64,000 bases of DNA from Comamonas sp. (GTDB lineage Bacteria; Pseudomonadota; Gammaproteobacteria; Burkholderiales; Burkholderiaceae_C), in NCBI RefSeq assembly GCF_009360615.1, contig NZ_SPEY01000011.1, positions 62,001-126,000 on the forward strand. Reading direction: 5' to 3'. A program made the translations under genes and the position numbers. Below, one piece after another: positions 29,799-39,552 of the stretch (the stretch's first letter is position 1; every line of letters starts with the position of its first letter). Below the pieces are notes generated by a model. The model had not been told where the DNA came from and did no database searches. It saw only the letters and a program-made list of their open reading frames with translations.

Positions 29799-30437
29799 AT
29801 GATTGAACCAGACACCGCACGTCCCAAGCGCACGCCACGCGGCCCCAGTCCGCAGAAGACCCAGGCCACGCGCCGCTCCATTGTGGCGGCTGCGTTTGCA
29901 GAATTTCTGGAACACGGCTACGCACGTGGCACCACGGCGTCGGTGGCACAGCGCGCAGGACTGTCAAAGGTCACGCTGTTTCGCTATTTCGACAGCAAGG
30001 AAGCCCTGTTCGAGGCTGTGATCCAGACACATATCGCCTCCGCCGCCGTGGCCTTGCAATCCAGTCCGATGCAAGAGCATGAATCGGTGGGCGAGTATCT
30101 GCTGCGCACCGTGGGAGCCGCAGCGGAGGTCATTGACAGCAGCGGCCGCTCGGCCACGGCCAGACTGGTCGTCGCCGAAGGCCTGGAGTTTCCGCTGCTT
30201 GCGCAGATGTATCGCCGCTACGTGCACGATGCATTGCTCGAGCATTTCACACGGCTTGCACAGCTGGCTGCCACACGCGGCGAACTCAAGGCCCCTGAGC
30301 TGGTGCAGCACCCGGAATTGCTGCTTGCACCGCTGTGGCTGGCCATGATGAACAATACCGTCATCCACCCCGAGGTACCCATGAATGCTGAAAAGCTGTT
30401 CCGCCTTCAGGTGGCGCTGCTGTTCAAGATGCCTTGA
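29799..30437 (+). CDS. TetR family regulator, AefR-like C-terminal domain
   Basis: 212-aa repressor. DNA-binding domain about 18-65 with TTASVAQRAGLSKVTLFRYFDSKEAL. The C-terminal half (RLVVAEGLEFPLLAQMYRRYVHDALLEHF) fits the AefR-like domain of TetR proteins, several of which control RND efflux or quorum-related genes. ATG 29799 puts the helix-turn-helix at the usual place; in-frame ATGs at 29715 and 29736 would add an unlikely tail. It converges on the efflux operon that follows, so it may or may not control it. Confidence 0.85.
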   Translation: MIEPDTARPKRTPRGPSPQKTQATRRSIVAAAFAEFLEHGYARGTTASVAQRAGLSKVTLFRYFDSKEALFEAVIQTHIASAAVALQSSPMQEHESVGEYLLRTVGAAAEVIDSSGRSATARLVVAEGLEFPLLAQMYRRYVHDALLEHFTRLAQLAATRGELKAPELVQHPELLLAPLWLAMMNNTVIHPEVPMNAEKLFRLQVALLFKMP

Positions 30438-30518
30438 GCGGCCACGCGTGCTGCTTTGGTCACCCCGCCTGCTCCACCACCTGCTGGATAGGCGCTACTT
30501 GCAGAACGCGTTCGCCCA

Positions 30519-31958
30519 TCACCCCTGCTGGGCGACCTCTTCCCCACCCAGTGCCTTCCACAAGGTCACACGGTTGAGCTGCTCCGACAGGCGCAGACCT
30601 ATCAAGGTCTGCTGCGCGGCATAGAGGCTGCGCTGCGCATCCAGCACCGTCAGATAATTGTCCACGCCAGCCTTGAAACGGGCGTTGGACAGATCGAAGG
30701 CTTTCTGCGTATTCGCCACCATGCTCGTCTGGGCGGCCAGCCGCTCCCCCCACTGGGCACGATCGGCCAGGACATCCGCCACCTCCTTGAAAGCTGTCTG
30801 CACGGCCTTCTCGTACTGACTCAGCGCAACACGCTGATTGCTCTCGGCCACCCGCACATTGGCGCGATTGCGGCCGCCATCGAAGATCGGCAGCTTGACC
30901 AGAGGAATGAAACTCCAGGTGCTGTTGTTGTTGCCAAACAGCCGATCAAGCTCGTTGCTGCCGGTACCGACACTGCCGGTGAGCGTGATGCTGGGAAACA
31001 GCGCTGCTCTTGCCGCGCCGATATTGGCATTCATGGCCTGCAGATTGCGTTCCGCAGACTGCACATCCGGGCGCTTGAGCAGTACCGATGAGGGCAGCGG
31101 TACGGGCACGACCTTGAGAGCCGCCGCGTCCGGCCCATCCGTCAGGGTACCGGCCGTCGGCAGCAGTCGTGCGGGAACCGCACCTGCGACCAGCAGTTGC
31201 AGGGCATTGCGATCCCTGTCGACCTGAGAGGTATAGCTGGCCACATCGCCGCGCGCGGTGTCGACGGTGGTCTGGTTCTGGGCCAGCACCAGGCCAGAGG
31301 TCGAACCCAGCTCGTACATGCGCCGTGTCAGCTCGAACGCCTTGATGCGGCTGTCCAGCGTGTCCTTGGCCAGTTGCAGGCGCGCCTGGTCGGCCGCCAG
31401 CGTCAGCCAGGCATTGGCGACATCGGCCACCAGACCGATCTGCACATTGCGCTGGTTGTCCTGGCTTTGCAGAAACTGCTGCAACGAGGCTTCGCTCAGA
31501 TTGCGGATGCGTCCCCACAGGTCCAGTTCGTAACTGGCGAAACCCAGCTGGGCCGTGTATTGCTCGGTGATGCTGGAGCGCCCCGCCGTCGTCAGGTCCC
31601 CTGCGGTGCGGGTGCGATTGCCTTGCGCCTGAGCCGTGATGCCCGGAAGGAGATCGGCTCGGGTGATGCCGTACTGCGCCCGGGCCTTCTCGATGTTTTC
31701 CAGCGCAACGCGCAGATCGCGATTGTTGCTCAGCGCCAGCGCCACCACCTCACGCAGCTGCGGCGACTGTAGCCATTGCATCGCCTGGGCCTGCTGCAGC
31801 GCAGACTCGCTGGCCTGAACCGGCAAGGCACTGCCGGAGACAGTCTCGGGCACCGGCAGATCAGGCGTTTTATAGGCCGGAGCCAGGTTGCAGCCCGCCA
31901 GCAAGGCCGTCACTGCGGCGGCCGCCATGGCCGAAAATTTCATGCTCGGGCGCCTCAT
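30519..31958 (-). CDS. RND efflux outer-membrane lipoprotein (OprM/NodT family)
   Basis: 479-aa TolC-type trimeric channel, acylated at Cys in the lipobox LLAGC (about residue 22). Two repeats of the outer-membrane efflux protein domain follow; typical segments are LDLWGRIRN and LLKRPDVQSAERNLQAMNANIGAARAALFP. Closes the tripartite pump with the two upstream genes. Its ATG overlaps the stop of the RND gene by ATGA. A single transcript of adaptor, pump and channel is likely. Confidence 0.93.
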   Translation of the reverse strand: MRRPSMKFSAMAAAAVTALLAGCNLAPAYKTPDLPVPETVSGSALPVQASESALQQAQAMQWLQSPQLREVVALALSNNRDLRVALENIEKARAQYGITRADLLPGITAQAQGNRTRTAGDLTTAGRSSITEQYTAQLGFASYELDLWGRIRNLSEASLQQFLQSQDNQRNVQIGLVADVANAWLTLAADQARLQLAKDTLDSRIKAFELTRRMYELGSTSGLVLAQNQTTVDTARGDVASYTSQVDRDRNALQLLVAGAVPARLLPTAGTLTDGPDAAALKVVPVPLPSSVLLKRPDVQSAERNLQAMNANIGAARAALFPSITLTGSVGTGSNELDRLFGNNNSTWSFIPLVKLPIFDGGRNRANVRVAESNQRVALSQYEKAVQTAFKEVADVLADRAQWGERLAAQTSMVANTQKAFDLSNARFKAGVDNYLTVLDAQRSLYAAQQTLIGLRLSEQLNRVTLWKALGGEEVAQQG

Positions 31959-34900
31959 GCCGCGCTCTCCTTGTTGACGTCAGCCGCCTCATCGCTGCGC
32001 GAGCGGCTCTTGAACCAGCTGCGCACCAGCAGGAAGAACACCGGCACGAGGAAGATTCCCAATACCGTCGATGCCACCATGCCGCCCAGCACGGCCGTTC
32101 CGATGGCATTGCGCCCCCCTGCTCCAGCACCGGTGCCGACGGCCAGTGGAATCACGCCGAAGCCAAAGGCCAGGGAAGTCATCAGGATCGGACGCAGACG
32201 CAGACGCACGGCTTCCACCGTCGCGTCGAACAGCTTCTTGCCCTGCTCCTGCAACTGCACGGCAAACTCCACGATCAAGATCGCATTCTTTGCAGCAAGA
32301 CCCACCGTGGTGAGCAGACCGACCTGAAAATAGACATCGTTGGTCAGACCACGGGCGTAGGTTGCCAGCAGCGCCCCCACCACACCCAGCGGCACGGCCA
32401 GCATCACCGACAGCGGCACGGTCCAGCTTTCATAGAGCGCTGCCAGACACAGGAAGACAAACAGAATCGAGATGGCATAGAGCATGGGCGCCTGCGCGCC
32501 CGACTGGCGCTCCTGCAATGACGCGCCCGTCCATTCGTAGGAAATGCCGTTGGGCAGCTTCTTCAAGATGCCCTCGACCGTCTCCATCGCCGTTCCCGAG
32601 CTGATGCCGGCTGCGGCTCGGCCCTCGAACTCATAGGCAGGGCTGCCGTTGTAGCGCAGCAGCTGAGGCGATCCATAGGCCCAGTAGGTTCTGGAGAACG
32701 CACCGAAAGGCACCATCTCGCCCTTGTTGTTGCGCACCGTCCATTTGGCGATATCGCCGGGCAGCATGCGGTACTGGGCATCGCCCATGATGTAGACACG
32801 CTTGACGCGACCATTGTTCAGAAAGTCGTTCACATAGGTGCCGCCCATGGCGCTGGAGAGAACGCTGTTGATGTCGCTGTACGCCAGCCCCAGCGCGGCA
32901 GCCTTGCGGTCGTCCACATCCACGCGCAGCTCGCTGGCGTCTTCCAGATTGGTGGTGCGCACCGCCGTCAGCAGGTTGTTGGCCCGCATCTCGCCCAGCA
33001 CCTGATCGCGCGCGGCGAGCAGCGCTTCATGGCCCACGCCATTGATGTCCTTGATCATGAAGTTGTAGCCCGAGCTCGAGCCCAGGCCGCGCACCGCCGG
33101 TGGCAGAACCACCTGCACGCGCGCGTCACGGATGCCGGCCAGATCCTTGGTCGCCTTGTTCGCAATGGCTGCGGCCGACTGCGAAGGCAGCGGACGCATG
33201 CTCCAGGGTTTCAGGCGAATGAAGCCGCGCGCCGAACTCTGGTCGCCGTTGAGACCGGAAACCTGGTTGAAGCTGATCACGTCCGGCTGCTTGGCCAGAT
33301 ACTCGCGCACCTGGTCCAGCACTTCCTGCAGACGTGCATCCGACGCGCCGGACGGCAAATTGACGTTGACGTAGACAAAGCCCTGGTCCTCGTCAGGCAG
33401 GAACGAGGTCGGCAGCTTGGCCATCAGCAGCCAGACGGCGGCCAGCACGGCCAGAAAGATCAGCATCATGCGCTTGGCCCGCCCCAGGCTGAAGGCCACG
33501 GTGCTTTGATAGCGGTTGGCTGCACTATCGAAATTGCGGTTGAACCAGCGGAAGAAGCGGTCGTTGATGCCCAGTACCCCCGAGCGTATGGGCCGCTCAT
33601 GCCCGTGACCATGGCTGAGATCCGGAGCCTTGAGCAGCGTGGCGCACAGCGCCGGGGTCAACGTCAGGGCGACGAACACGGACAGCGCCATGGCCGCCAC
33701 AATGGTGATGGAAAACTGGCGGTAGATCACACCCGTCGAGCCACCAAAGAAAGCCATGGGCACAAACACCGCCGACAGCGTGACCCCGATGCCGACCAGC
33801 GCGGGCGTGATTTCCTTCATGGACTGCCGTGTCGCCTCCTTCGGAGACTTGCCTGTCTCGTGCATCACCCGTTCCACGTTCTCGACTACCACGATGGCAT
33901 CGTCCACCAGCAGGCCGATGGCCAGCACCATGGCGAACATCGTCAGGGTGTTGATGGAGAAACCCGCGACGGACAACACGCCGAAGGTGCCCAGCAGTAC
34001 CACCGGCACGGCAATGGCGGGGATCAGCGTGGCACGGAAGTTCTGCAGGAACACGAACATCACGATCACCACCAGCACCATGGCCTCGCCCAGCGCATGC
34101 ACCACTTCGCTGATCGATGCCCGCACAAAGGGCGTGGAGTCCGAGCTCACGAAGTAGTCGATCTGGTTGGGAAAGAAGGGCTTGAGCTCGGCCAGCTTGG
34201 CGGCCACCGCATCCGACACGGCCATGGCATTGGCACCATCGGCCAGGATGATGCCCATGCCCGCTCCTGGCATGCCGTTGAGCTTGGCCTGAATGGACAG
34301 ATTGTCGGCCCCCAGCTCCACACGAGCCACGTCCTTGATGGTGACGACAGAACCGTCATTCGCGGACTTGAGAACGACGTTCTCGAACTGCTCCACGGTC
34401 TTGAGCTTGGTACGTGCCGTGATGGTCGCGTTCAGTTGCTGGTTCTGCACCGCCGGCAAAGCCCCGAGCTGGCCCGCGGAGACCTGGGCATTTTGCGCGT
34501 TGAGCGCATTGGTCAGATCGGAGGGGATCAGCCCGTACTTCTCCATCCTGGCCGGGTCCATCCAGATGCGCATCGCATAGGGCGTGCCGAAGACGTTGAT
34601 GTCGCCGACACCCTCGATGCGTCCGATGATGTCCACCAGATTGCTGTTGATGTAATCGCCAACATCCACGGCGGTCACATCTTCATCGGGCGAATAGAAG
34701 CTGTAGGTGACCAGAAAATCCTGGCCGCCCTTGTTGATGAACACGCCACGCGTCTTCACGGCATCCGGCAAGCGGTTGACCGCACCCTGGATCTTGTTTT
34801 GCACCTGCACCTGCGCCACGTCGACATTCGTGCCCGGGGCGAAGGTCAGGGTAATGCGAGCCTGACCGGACGCATTGCTGGTCGAGCTCATGTAGAGCAT

Positions 34901-35122
34901 GTTGTCGATGCCCTTGATCTGCTGCTCGATGATCTGCGTCACCGAGTTTTCGACAGTCTCCGCCGAAGCACCCGTGTACTGAGCGCCGATGGTCACCCGC
35001 GGCGGAGCGATCTCGGGGTATTGCTCCAGGGGCAGCAGCTTGATCGACAATGCCCCGGCCAGCATGATGATGATGGCGATGACCCACGCGAAGATGGGCC
35101 GATTGATAAAGAACTGAGCCAT
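31955..35122 (-). CDS. RND multidrug efflux transporter (HAE1, AcrB/MexB-like)
   Basis: 1055-aa inner-membrane proton/drug antiporter. Proton-relay Asp pair in GLLVDDAIVVVENVER (TM4) and Lys in GLAAKNAILIVEF (TM10) are present, as are both large periplasmic loops with porter and docking domains. Family start MAQFFINRPIFAWVIAI. Drug spectrum cannot be read from sequence; relatives export hydrophobic antibiotics, detergents and solvents. Eighteen bases downstream of the adaptor gene. Confidence 0.95.
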   Translation of the reverse strand: MAQFFINRPIFAWVIAIIIMLAGALSIKLLPLEQYPEIAPPRVTIGAQYTGASAETVENSVTQIIEQQIKGIDNMLYMSSTSNASGQARITLTFAPGTNVDVAQVQVQNKIQGAVNRLPDAVKTRGVFINKGGQDFLVTYSFYSPDEDVTAVDVGDYINSNLVDIIGRIEGVGDINVFGTPYAMRIWMDPARMEKYGLIPSDLTNALNAQNAQVSAGQLGALPAVQNQQLNATITARTKLKTVEQFENVVLKSANDGSVVTIKDVARVELGADNLSIQAKLNGMPGAGMGIILADGANAMAVSDAVAAKLAELKPFFPNQIDYFVSSDSTPFVRASISEVVHALGEAMVLVVIVMFVFLQNFRATLIPAIAVPVVLLGTFGVLSVAGFSINTLTMFAMVLAIGLLVDDAIVVVENVERVMHETGKSPKEATRQSMKEITPALVGIGVTLSAVFVPMAFFGGSTGVIYRQFSITIVAAMALSVFVALTLTPALCATLLKAPDLSHGHGHERPIRSGVLGINDRFFRWFNRNFDSAANRYQSTVAFSLGRAKRMMLIFLAVLAAVWLLMAKLPTSFLPDEDQGFVYVNVNLPSGASDARLQEVLDQVREYLAKQPDVISFNQVSGLNGDQSSARGFIRLKPWSMRPLPSQSAAAIANKATKDLAGIRDARVQVVLPPAVRGLGSSSGYNFMIKDINGVGHEALLAARDQVLGEMRANNLLTAVRTTNLEDASELRVDVDDRKAAALGLAYSDINSVLSSAMGGTYVNDFLNNGRVKRVYIMGDAQYRMLPGDIAKWTVRNNKGEMVPFGAFSRTYWAYGSPQLLRYNGSPAYEFEGRAAAGISSGTAMETVEGILKKLPNGISYEWTGASLQERQSGAQAPMLYAISILFVFLCLAALYESWTVPLSVMLAVPLGVVGALLATYARGLTNDVYFQVGLLTTVGLAAKNAILIVEFAVQLQEQGKKLFDATVEAVRLRLRPILMTSLAFGFGVIPLAVGTGAGAGGRNAIGTAVLGGMVASTVLGIFLVPVFFLLVRSWFKSRSRSDEAADVNKESAA

Positions 35123-35140
35123 GTGTGCCGCCTGCCTTGC

Positions 35141-36439
35141 TTACTTCTTGGCAGGTGCGTCGGCGGCGGCCTGCACAGGCGGCTCGCCACGCTGACTCTT
35201 GCGCTCGGCCTTGGCCTTCAGATCCACTTCCACGGTCTGGACCTTGTCGCCGGGCTTGATGCGCTGAAAGCCATCCACCATCACACGTTCGCCGGCTTTC
35301 AATCCTGTCTTGAGCAACCAGGAGGCGCCCACCGCACGATCGAGTTCCACATCCCGCTTTTCAACCACATCGCCGTCCATGACGACCATGACATTGGCAC
35401 GCCCTGTCAGATCGCGGGTCACCGACTGCTGCGGCACCAGCAATGCATCGGGTGCCAGAGCCGTGGGCAGCAAGGCCTTCACATACATGCCGGGCATGAG
35501 CATGCCGTCGGGGTTGGGCACCTCGGCACGCAGGGTCAGCGTGCCGGTCGTGTCGTTGACGATCACGCCCGCAAAGGCCAGCTTGCCCTGGTGCGGATAG
35601 TCGCTGCCATCGTCAAGCTGGATGCGCACGGGAATCTTGTTGCCTTCCACCTTCTGGTAGCGGCCGGAGTCCAGATCCCGCTTGAGTTGCATCAGATCGG
35701 AGCTGGACTGGGTGAAGTCCACATACATCGGGTCCAGCTGCACGATGGTGGTGAGCGCCGTGGCCTGGTTGGCCGTGACCAGCGCACCGGGCGTGACGGC
35801 AGACAGCGCGATGCGGCCGCCGATCGGCGCCTCGATGCGGCTGTACCTGAGATTGATGCGTGCGGTTTCCAGGTTCGCCTTGGCCACGGCCACATCCGAG
35901 GCGGACTGTGCGGCCGCCGCCTGGCTTTCCTCGAAGGCCTGCTTGCTGATGGCATCGATCTTGACCAGCTCGGTATTGCGCCGCGCCGTTGCAGCCAGCG
36001 TACGCTGGCTGGCTTCGGCCTTGGCCAAGGCCGCTGCAGCACTGGCCTCGGCAGCCTTGAGCGACGCCGCATCGATCTGATAGAGCGGCTGGCCCTGTTT
36101 CACCAGCGCACCTTCGGTGAACAGCCGCTGCTGAATGATGCCCGAGACCTGGGGGCGCACTTCCGCCGTCATGAAAGCACGGGTTCGTCCGGGCAGACTG
36201 GCGTCCAGCTGCTGGCTTTGGGACTGCAAGGTGACCACTCCGACCTTGGGCACCGACTTGGGGGGGCCTTTCTGCTCTGCTTCGGGCTTGGAGCAGCCCG
36301 CCAGCGCTGCGGCAATCAGCATGGCGCCCACAGCCAGCATGAAGCCCTGCTGGCGATGCCCCTGCCGGCCTGCACCCGGCAGGCAAGAAAAATGCGCCTC
36401 TCGGCGCGGTTTCGGCGAAGCGGGCTGGTCAATCTTCAT
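35141..36439 (-). CDS. RND periplasmic adaptor lipoprotein (AcrA/MexA-like)
   Basis: About 432 aa. Lipobox AALAGC places the acylated Cys some 60 residues from the first ATG, with a long basic stretch before it. The body has the usual order: beta-barrel, lipoyl (PQVSGIIQQRLFTEGALVKQGQPLYQID), alpha-hairpin with Ala-rich heptads, and beta-barrel (YSRIEAPIGGRIALSAVTPGALV). ATG 36439 is chosen; an upstream in-frame ATG at 36475 falls inside a dyad that looks like an operator, and a later Met at 36343 would leave almost no n-region. First gene of the pump operon. Confidence 0.9.
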   Translation of the reverse strand: MKIDQPASPKPRREAHFSCLPGAGRQGHRQQGFMLAVGAMLIAAALAGCSKPEAEQKGPPKSVPKVGVVTLQSQSQQLDASLPGRTRAFMTAEVRPQVSGIIQQRLFTEGALVKQGQPLYQIDAASLKAAEASAAAALAKAEASQRTLAATARRNTELVKIDAISKQAFEESQAAAAQSASDVAVAKANLETARINLRYSRIEAPIGGRIALSAVTPGALVTANQATALTTIVQLDPMYVDFTQSSSDLMQLKRDLDSGRYQKVEGNKIPVRIQLDDGSDYPHQGKLAFAGVIVNDTTGTLTLRAEVPNPDGMLMPGMYVKALLPTALAPDALLVPQQSVTRDLTGRANVMVVMDGDVVEKRDVELDRAVGASWLLKTGLKAGERVMVDGFQRIKPGDKVQTVEVDLKAKAERKSQRGEPPVQAAADAPAKK

Positions 36440-36473
36440 ACGTGGAGCGGTCTGAACTAAAGAACTTGTCAAC

Positions 36474-36489
36474 ATTGTGCGCCGACAAT
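36474..36489. promoter_or_regulatory. ATTGT-N6-ACAAT dyad upstream of the efflux operon
   Basis: A 16-bp inverted repeat next to a very AT-rich run (36485-36505), 35-50 bp before the adaptor start. Fits a TetR-type operator over the promoter. Link to the regulator gene at 29799 is a guess. Confidence 0.4.
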
Positions 36490-36726
36490 ATTAATAAAAT
36501 GTAAAGCAGCCGAGGGCGCAGTGACGTGCCGGCAATCACCGCTTGCCATGCGCGCTTTGCGCGAGCCTGCAAGGCCTGCTGCACCATCGGCCTTGCGACA
36601 TGAGTGTAGAAAGCCCCGGCGGCAAGGCTCCTCCCCACAACGGACTAGAGCCGGCTCCGCCTCGCGGTGCAGTCGCCGGGCGGCACTTCCATCAAGGTCA
36701 TTCCCCAAGCCGATTTCGCGGCCGGA

Positions 36727-38160
36727 TCAGCGCTGCGACTTGCCCGGACGCACCCGCAACATGCTGAACACGCCGGCCAGCGCCGCAAAACCGCCGGCGA
36801 CCGTCAGCGCCAGCAGTTCGGCATTGCCGCCATGCCCACCCGAGATGGCAAAGATGGTGGCCAGCACAACGGCACCCAGTGTCTGCCCCGTCATGCGGGC
36901 CGAACTCAGCATGCCGCCTGCCGCGCCGCTGCGCGACATCGGGGCCGAGGTCACGATGGTGTGATTGTTGGGAGACTGGTAGAGCGCGAAGCCGCTGCCC
37001 GCCAGCAGCATGCGCCAGACCATGTCCCAGTGCGCCACGTCGACCGGCATGGCCGCCAGCAACCACAGTCCGCAGGCGAACATGGCCATGCCGATGCCGC
37101 CCAGCAGTCCGTCGGGGTACTTGCCGATCAGACGCCCTGCCACCGGGGCGGTCAGCATGGTGGCCAGCGGCCAGGCCGTGATCAGCATGCCTGCCTCCAT
37201 GGGCGACAGGCCACGGCCTTCCAGCAGCAAAAATGGCAGGGCCAGGTAGGACAGCATCTGCGCGCAGAAGGCGGAGACCGAACCGCACATCGACAAGCGG
37301 AAAACGGGAATGCGCATCAGATCCACCGGAAACAGCGGTGCTGTCTTGTGCCACTGACGGCGAAGATACACATAGCCGACCAACAGGCCGGCACCCAGCA
37401 GCCACCAGCCCGAAGGCATCAGGGTGCTGCCCGACGCGCCCTGGTCCTGCCCCATGCGCACGCCCAGTTGCTCACCGCCCAGAAACAGCAGGCTGAACAT
37501 CAGAACGTTGAGCACGACGTCAAGCGCCGCGATCGGCTCGCCCTCCTTGCCCGCCACGGGGTTGGGCGGCAACGCCCGGCGTCCCATCCAGAGGGTGACC
37601 AGGCCCAGCGGTACATTGATGGCAAACAGCCAGGGCCAACTGGCGACCGACAGAATGGCTGCGGCCACCGAGGGCCCGGCCATGGACGAGGTCGCCACCA
37701 CCAGCGAGTTGATGGCCATGCCGCGTCCTAGCATGGCCCGTGGATAGGTCAGTCGCACCAGAGCCGCATTCACGCTCATGATGCCCGCCGCACCCATGCC
37801 TTGAAACACCCGTGCGGCAATCAGGGTGGCCAGCGAGCTGGCCAGCGTGGCCGCCACCGAGGCCATGACAAACACCGTCATGCCCAGCAGGTAGATGCGC
37901 CGGTAACCCAGGCGCTCGCCCAGGGCCGCCAGCGGCAGCAGCAGCACCAGACCGGCCAGCTGATAGGCGTTGACCACCCACAGCGTCAAGGCCGAACCGG
38001 ACTGCAGCTCGCGCGCAATGGCCGGCAAGGCCAGGTTGACGATGCTGCTGTCCAGCACCGACAGCGTCAGCCCCAGAATGATGACCAGCATGGCGCGGCC
38101 ACGCGCCCCCTCGGGCAGGCCGTCGTAGGCGGCGGGAGTTTGCGCAGTGCTCTCAGCCAT
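36727..38160 (-). CDS. MFS drug exporter, DHA2 (EmrB/QacA) family
   Basis: 477-aa antiporter with about 14 hydrophobic segments. DHA2 signatures LDSSIVNLALPAIARELQ (TM1, with the conserved Asp), LGERLGYRRIYLLGM (motif A) and ARVFQGMGAAGIMSVNAALV (motif C-like) are present. ATG 38160 is preferred to a TTG at 38166. It overlaps the stop of the upstream bcr-like gene by 8 bp, so the two exporters are translationally coupled, an unusual arrangement for two MFS pumps of different subfamilies. Confidence 0.88.
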   Translation of the reverse strand: MAESTAQTPAAYDGLPEGARGRAMLVIILGLTLSVLDSSIVNLALPAIARELQSGSALTLWVVNAYQLAGLVLLLPLAALGERLGYRRIYLLGMTVFVMASVAATLASSLATLIAARVFQGMGAAGIMSVNAALVRLTYPRAMLGRGMAINSLVVATSSMAGPSVAAAILSVASWPWLFAINVPLGLVTLWMGRRALPPNPVAGKEGEPIAALDVVLNVLMFSLLFLGGEQLGVRMGQDQGASGSTLMPSGWWLLGAGLLVGYVYLRRQWHKTAPLFPVDLMRIPVFRLSMCGSVSAFCAQMLSYLALPFLLLEGRGLSPMEAGMLITAWPLATMLTAPVAGRLIGKYPDGLLGGIGMAMFACGLWLLAAMPVDVAHWDMVWRMLLAGSGFALYQSPNNHTIVTSAPMSRSGAAGGMLSSARMTGQTLGAVVLATIFAISGGHGGNAELLALTVAGGFAALAGVFSMLRVRPGKSQR

Positions 38161-39352
38161 GGGCAACCCGGTGCATACGGCCCAGCGTGATCCACGTCAG
38201 TGCCACGCCCACCAGGGCTCCGGTCGCCATGCCCACCACCATGGGCAGAGGTTTGCCGTTGGAAAAATGTCCCACGATCTGCATGGCGGCCGCGCCGCTC
38301 AGCATCTGCAGCGTACCGAGCAGGGCCGAGGCCGTGCCGGCAATCTCGCCATGCTCTTCCAGCGCCAGCACCGAGGTCGTGGGTATCACCAGACCCATGA
38401 AGGCGCTGGCGATGAAGTACAGCACGATCAGCACCGTCAGCTGCTCGCCGCCCAGCAGGTAATAGAGCAGCAATGCGGCCATGGTCAGGCCCGACGCAGA
38501 AGCTGCAGCCTTGACCACATTGACCAGGCCAAAGCGCTGCCCCAGCCGCCCCGTCAGCTGCGCCGCACCGATAAAGGCGATGGAATTGAGCGCGAACGCC
38601 ATGCTGTACTGGGTGGACGAGAGACCGTAGTAGTTGATGAGCACAAAGGGCGAGCCCGCGAGGTAGACGAAAAAGCCCGCCATGGCGCAGCCTCCGATGA
38701 ACACCAGGCCCAGGTAATGCCAGTCGCGCAGCAGAAAAAGGTAGGCCTTGAGTGCACCGCCCAGGCTGCTGTCCAGCCGCGCTTCGGCCGTGCGCGTTTC
38801 CTCGATGCCACGCCAGACGGCAATCAGGCCGAGCACCGCTGCGGCAGCCACGACCCAGAACACCGCACGCCAGCCTGCCAGGGCAATCACGCCGCTGCCA
38901 GCCAAAGGCGCCAGGATGGGCGAGACGCTGAACACCAGCATCAGCAGCGACATCATGCGTGCTGCCGCGTGGCCGGTATGCAGGTCGCGCACCACGGCTC
39001 GCGGCACGGCCATGCAGGCCGCAGCGCCCAGGCCCTGGACAAAGCGCAACGCCACCAAGGTCTGGATATTCGGTGCCAGCGCACATCCCACGCTGGCAAG
39101 GGCAAACACCGCCAGGCCAAAGTACAGCGGCGGCTTGCGACCCAGCATGTCGGAAACCGGTCCATACAGCAGCTGACCGACGCCGATGGAGAGAAAGAAC
39201 GCGGTCAGGCTGGCCTGCACGGCTCCGACCTGGGCCTCCAGGCTGGCGCCGATCTGCGGAAGGGCCGGCAGATACATATCGATGGCGAAAGGCCCGATGG
39301 CCGACAACAGACCGAGAATCAGGACCAGACGCAGTGAAACAGAAGCTTGCAT
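38153..39352 (-). CDS. Bcr/CflA family drug resistance transporter (DHA1)
   Basis: 399-aa exporter with 12 predicted helices. Family start LVLILGLLSAIGPFAIDMYLPALPQI, motif A GPVSDMLGRKPPL, and RFVQGLGAAACMAVPRAVVRDL in TM4/5. Relatives export bicyclomycin, sulfonamides, chloramphenicol or cysteine. Promoter must lie in the 200-bp divergent region shared with the DUF1566 gene. Confidence 0.9.
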   Translation of the reverse strand: MQASVSLRLVLILGLLSAIGPFAIDMYLPALPQIGASLEAQVGAVQASLTAFFLSIGVGQLLYGPVSDMLGRKPPLYFGLAVFALASVGCALAPNIQTLVALRFVQGLGAAACMAVPRAVVRDLHTGHAAARMMSLLMLVFSVSPILAPLAGSGVIALAGWRAVFWVVAAAAVLGLIAVWRGIEETRTAEARLDSSLGGALKAYLFLLRDWHYLGLVFIGGCAMAGFFVYLAGSPFVLINYYGLSSTQYSMAFALNSIAFIGAAQLTGRLGQRFGLVNVVKAAASASGLTMAALLLYYLLGGEQLTVLIVLYFIASAFMGLVIPTTSVLALEEHGEIAGTASALLGTLQMLSGAAAMQIVGHFSNGKPLPMVVGMATGALVGVALTWITLGRMHRVAHG

Positions 39353-39552
39353 AGGGGTGTGATTGTCGTGGTAACTTGATTTGTATGCTGGACCGGCACC
39401 GGTTCCCTGCCTTTCGGTGCAGGCTCGCGCCGGTCAGCCTCGCACCGCCTGTGCCTAAGCCGTCAATTACGAGGCTTTAGGCCCGGTCATCCAGGCCATG
39501 ACTGCATGGACAACCAGCACAATGGGCTCAACTACCCTTCCCTGCTATTGCC

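Noticed and set aside
33029..36460. 1143-codon plus-strand frame antisense to the RND and adaptor genes.
   Set aside because: It covers two well-identified minus-strand genes and is His/Gly/Arg-rich, a typical antisense artefact.
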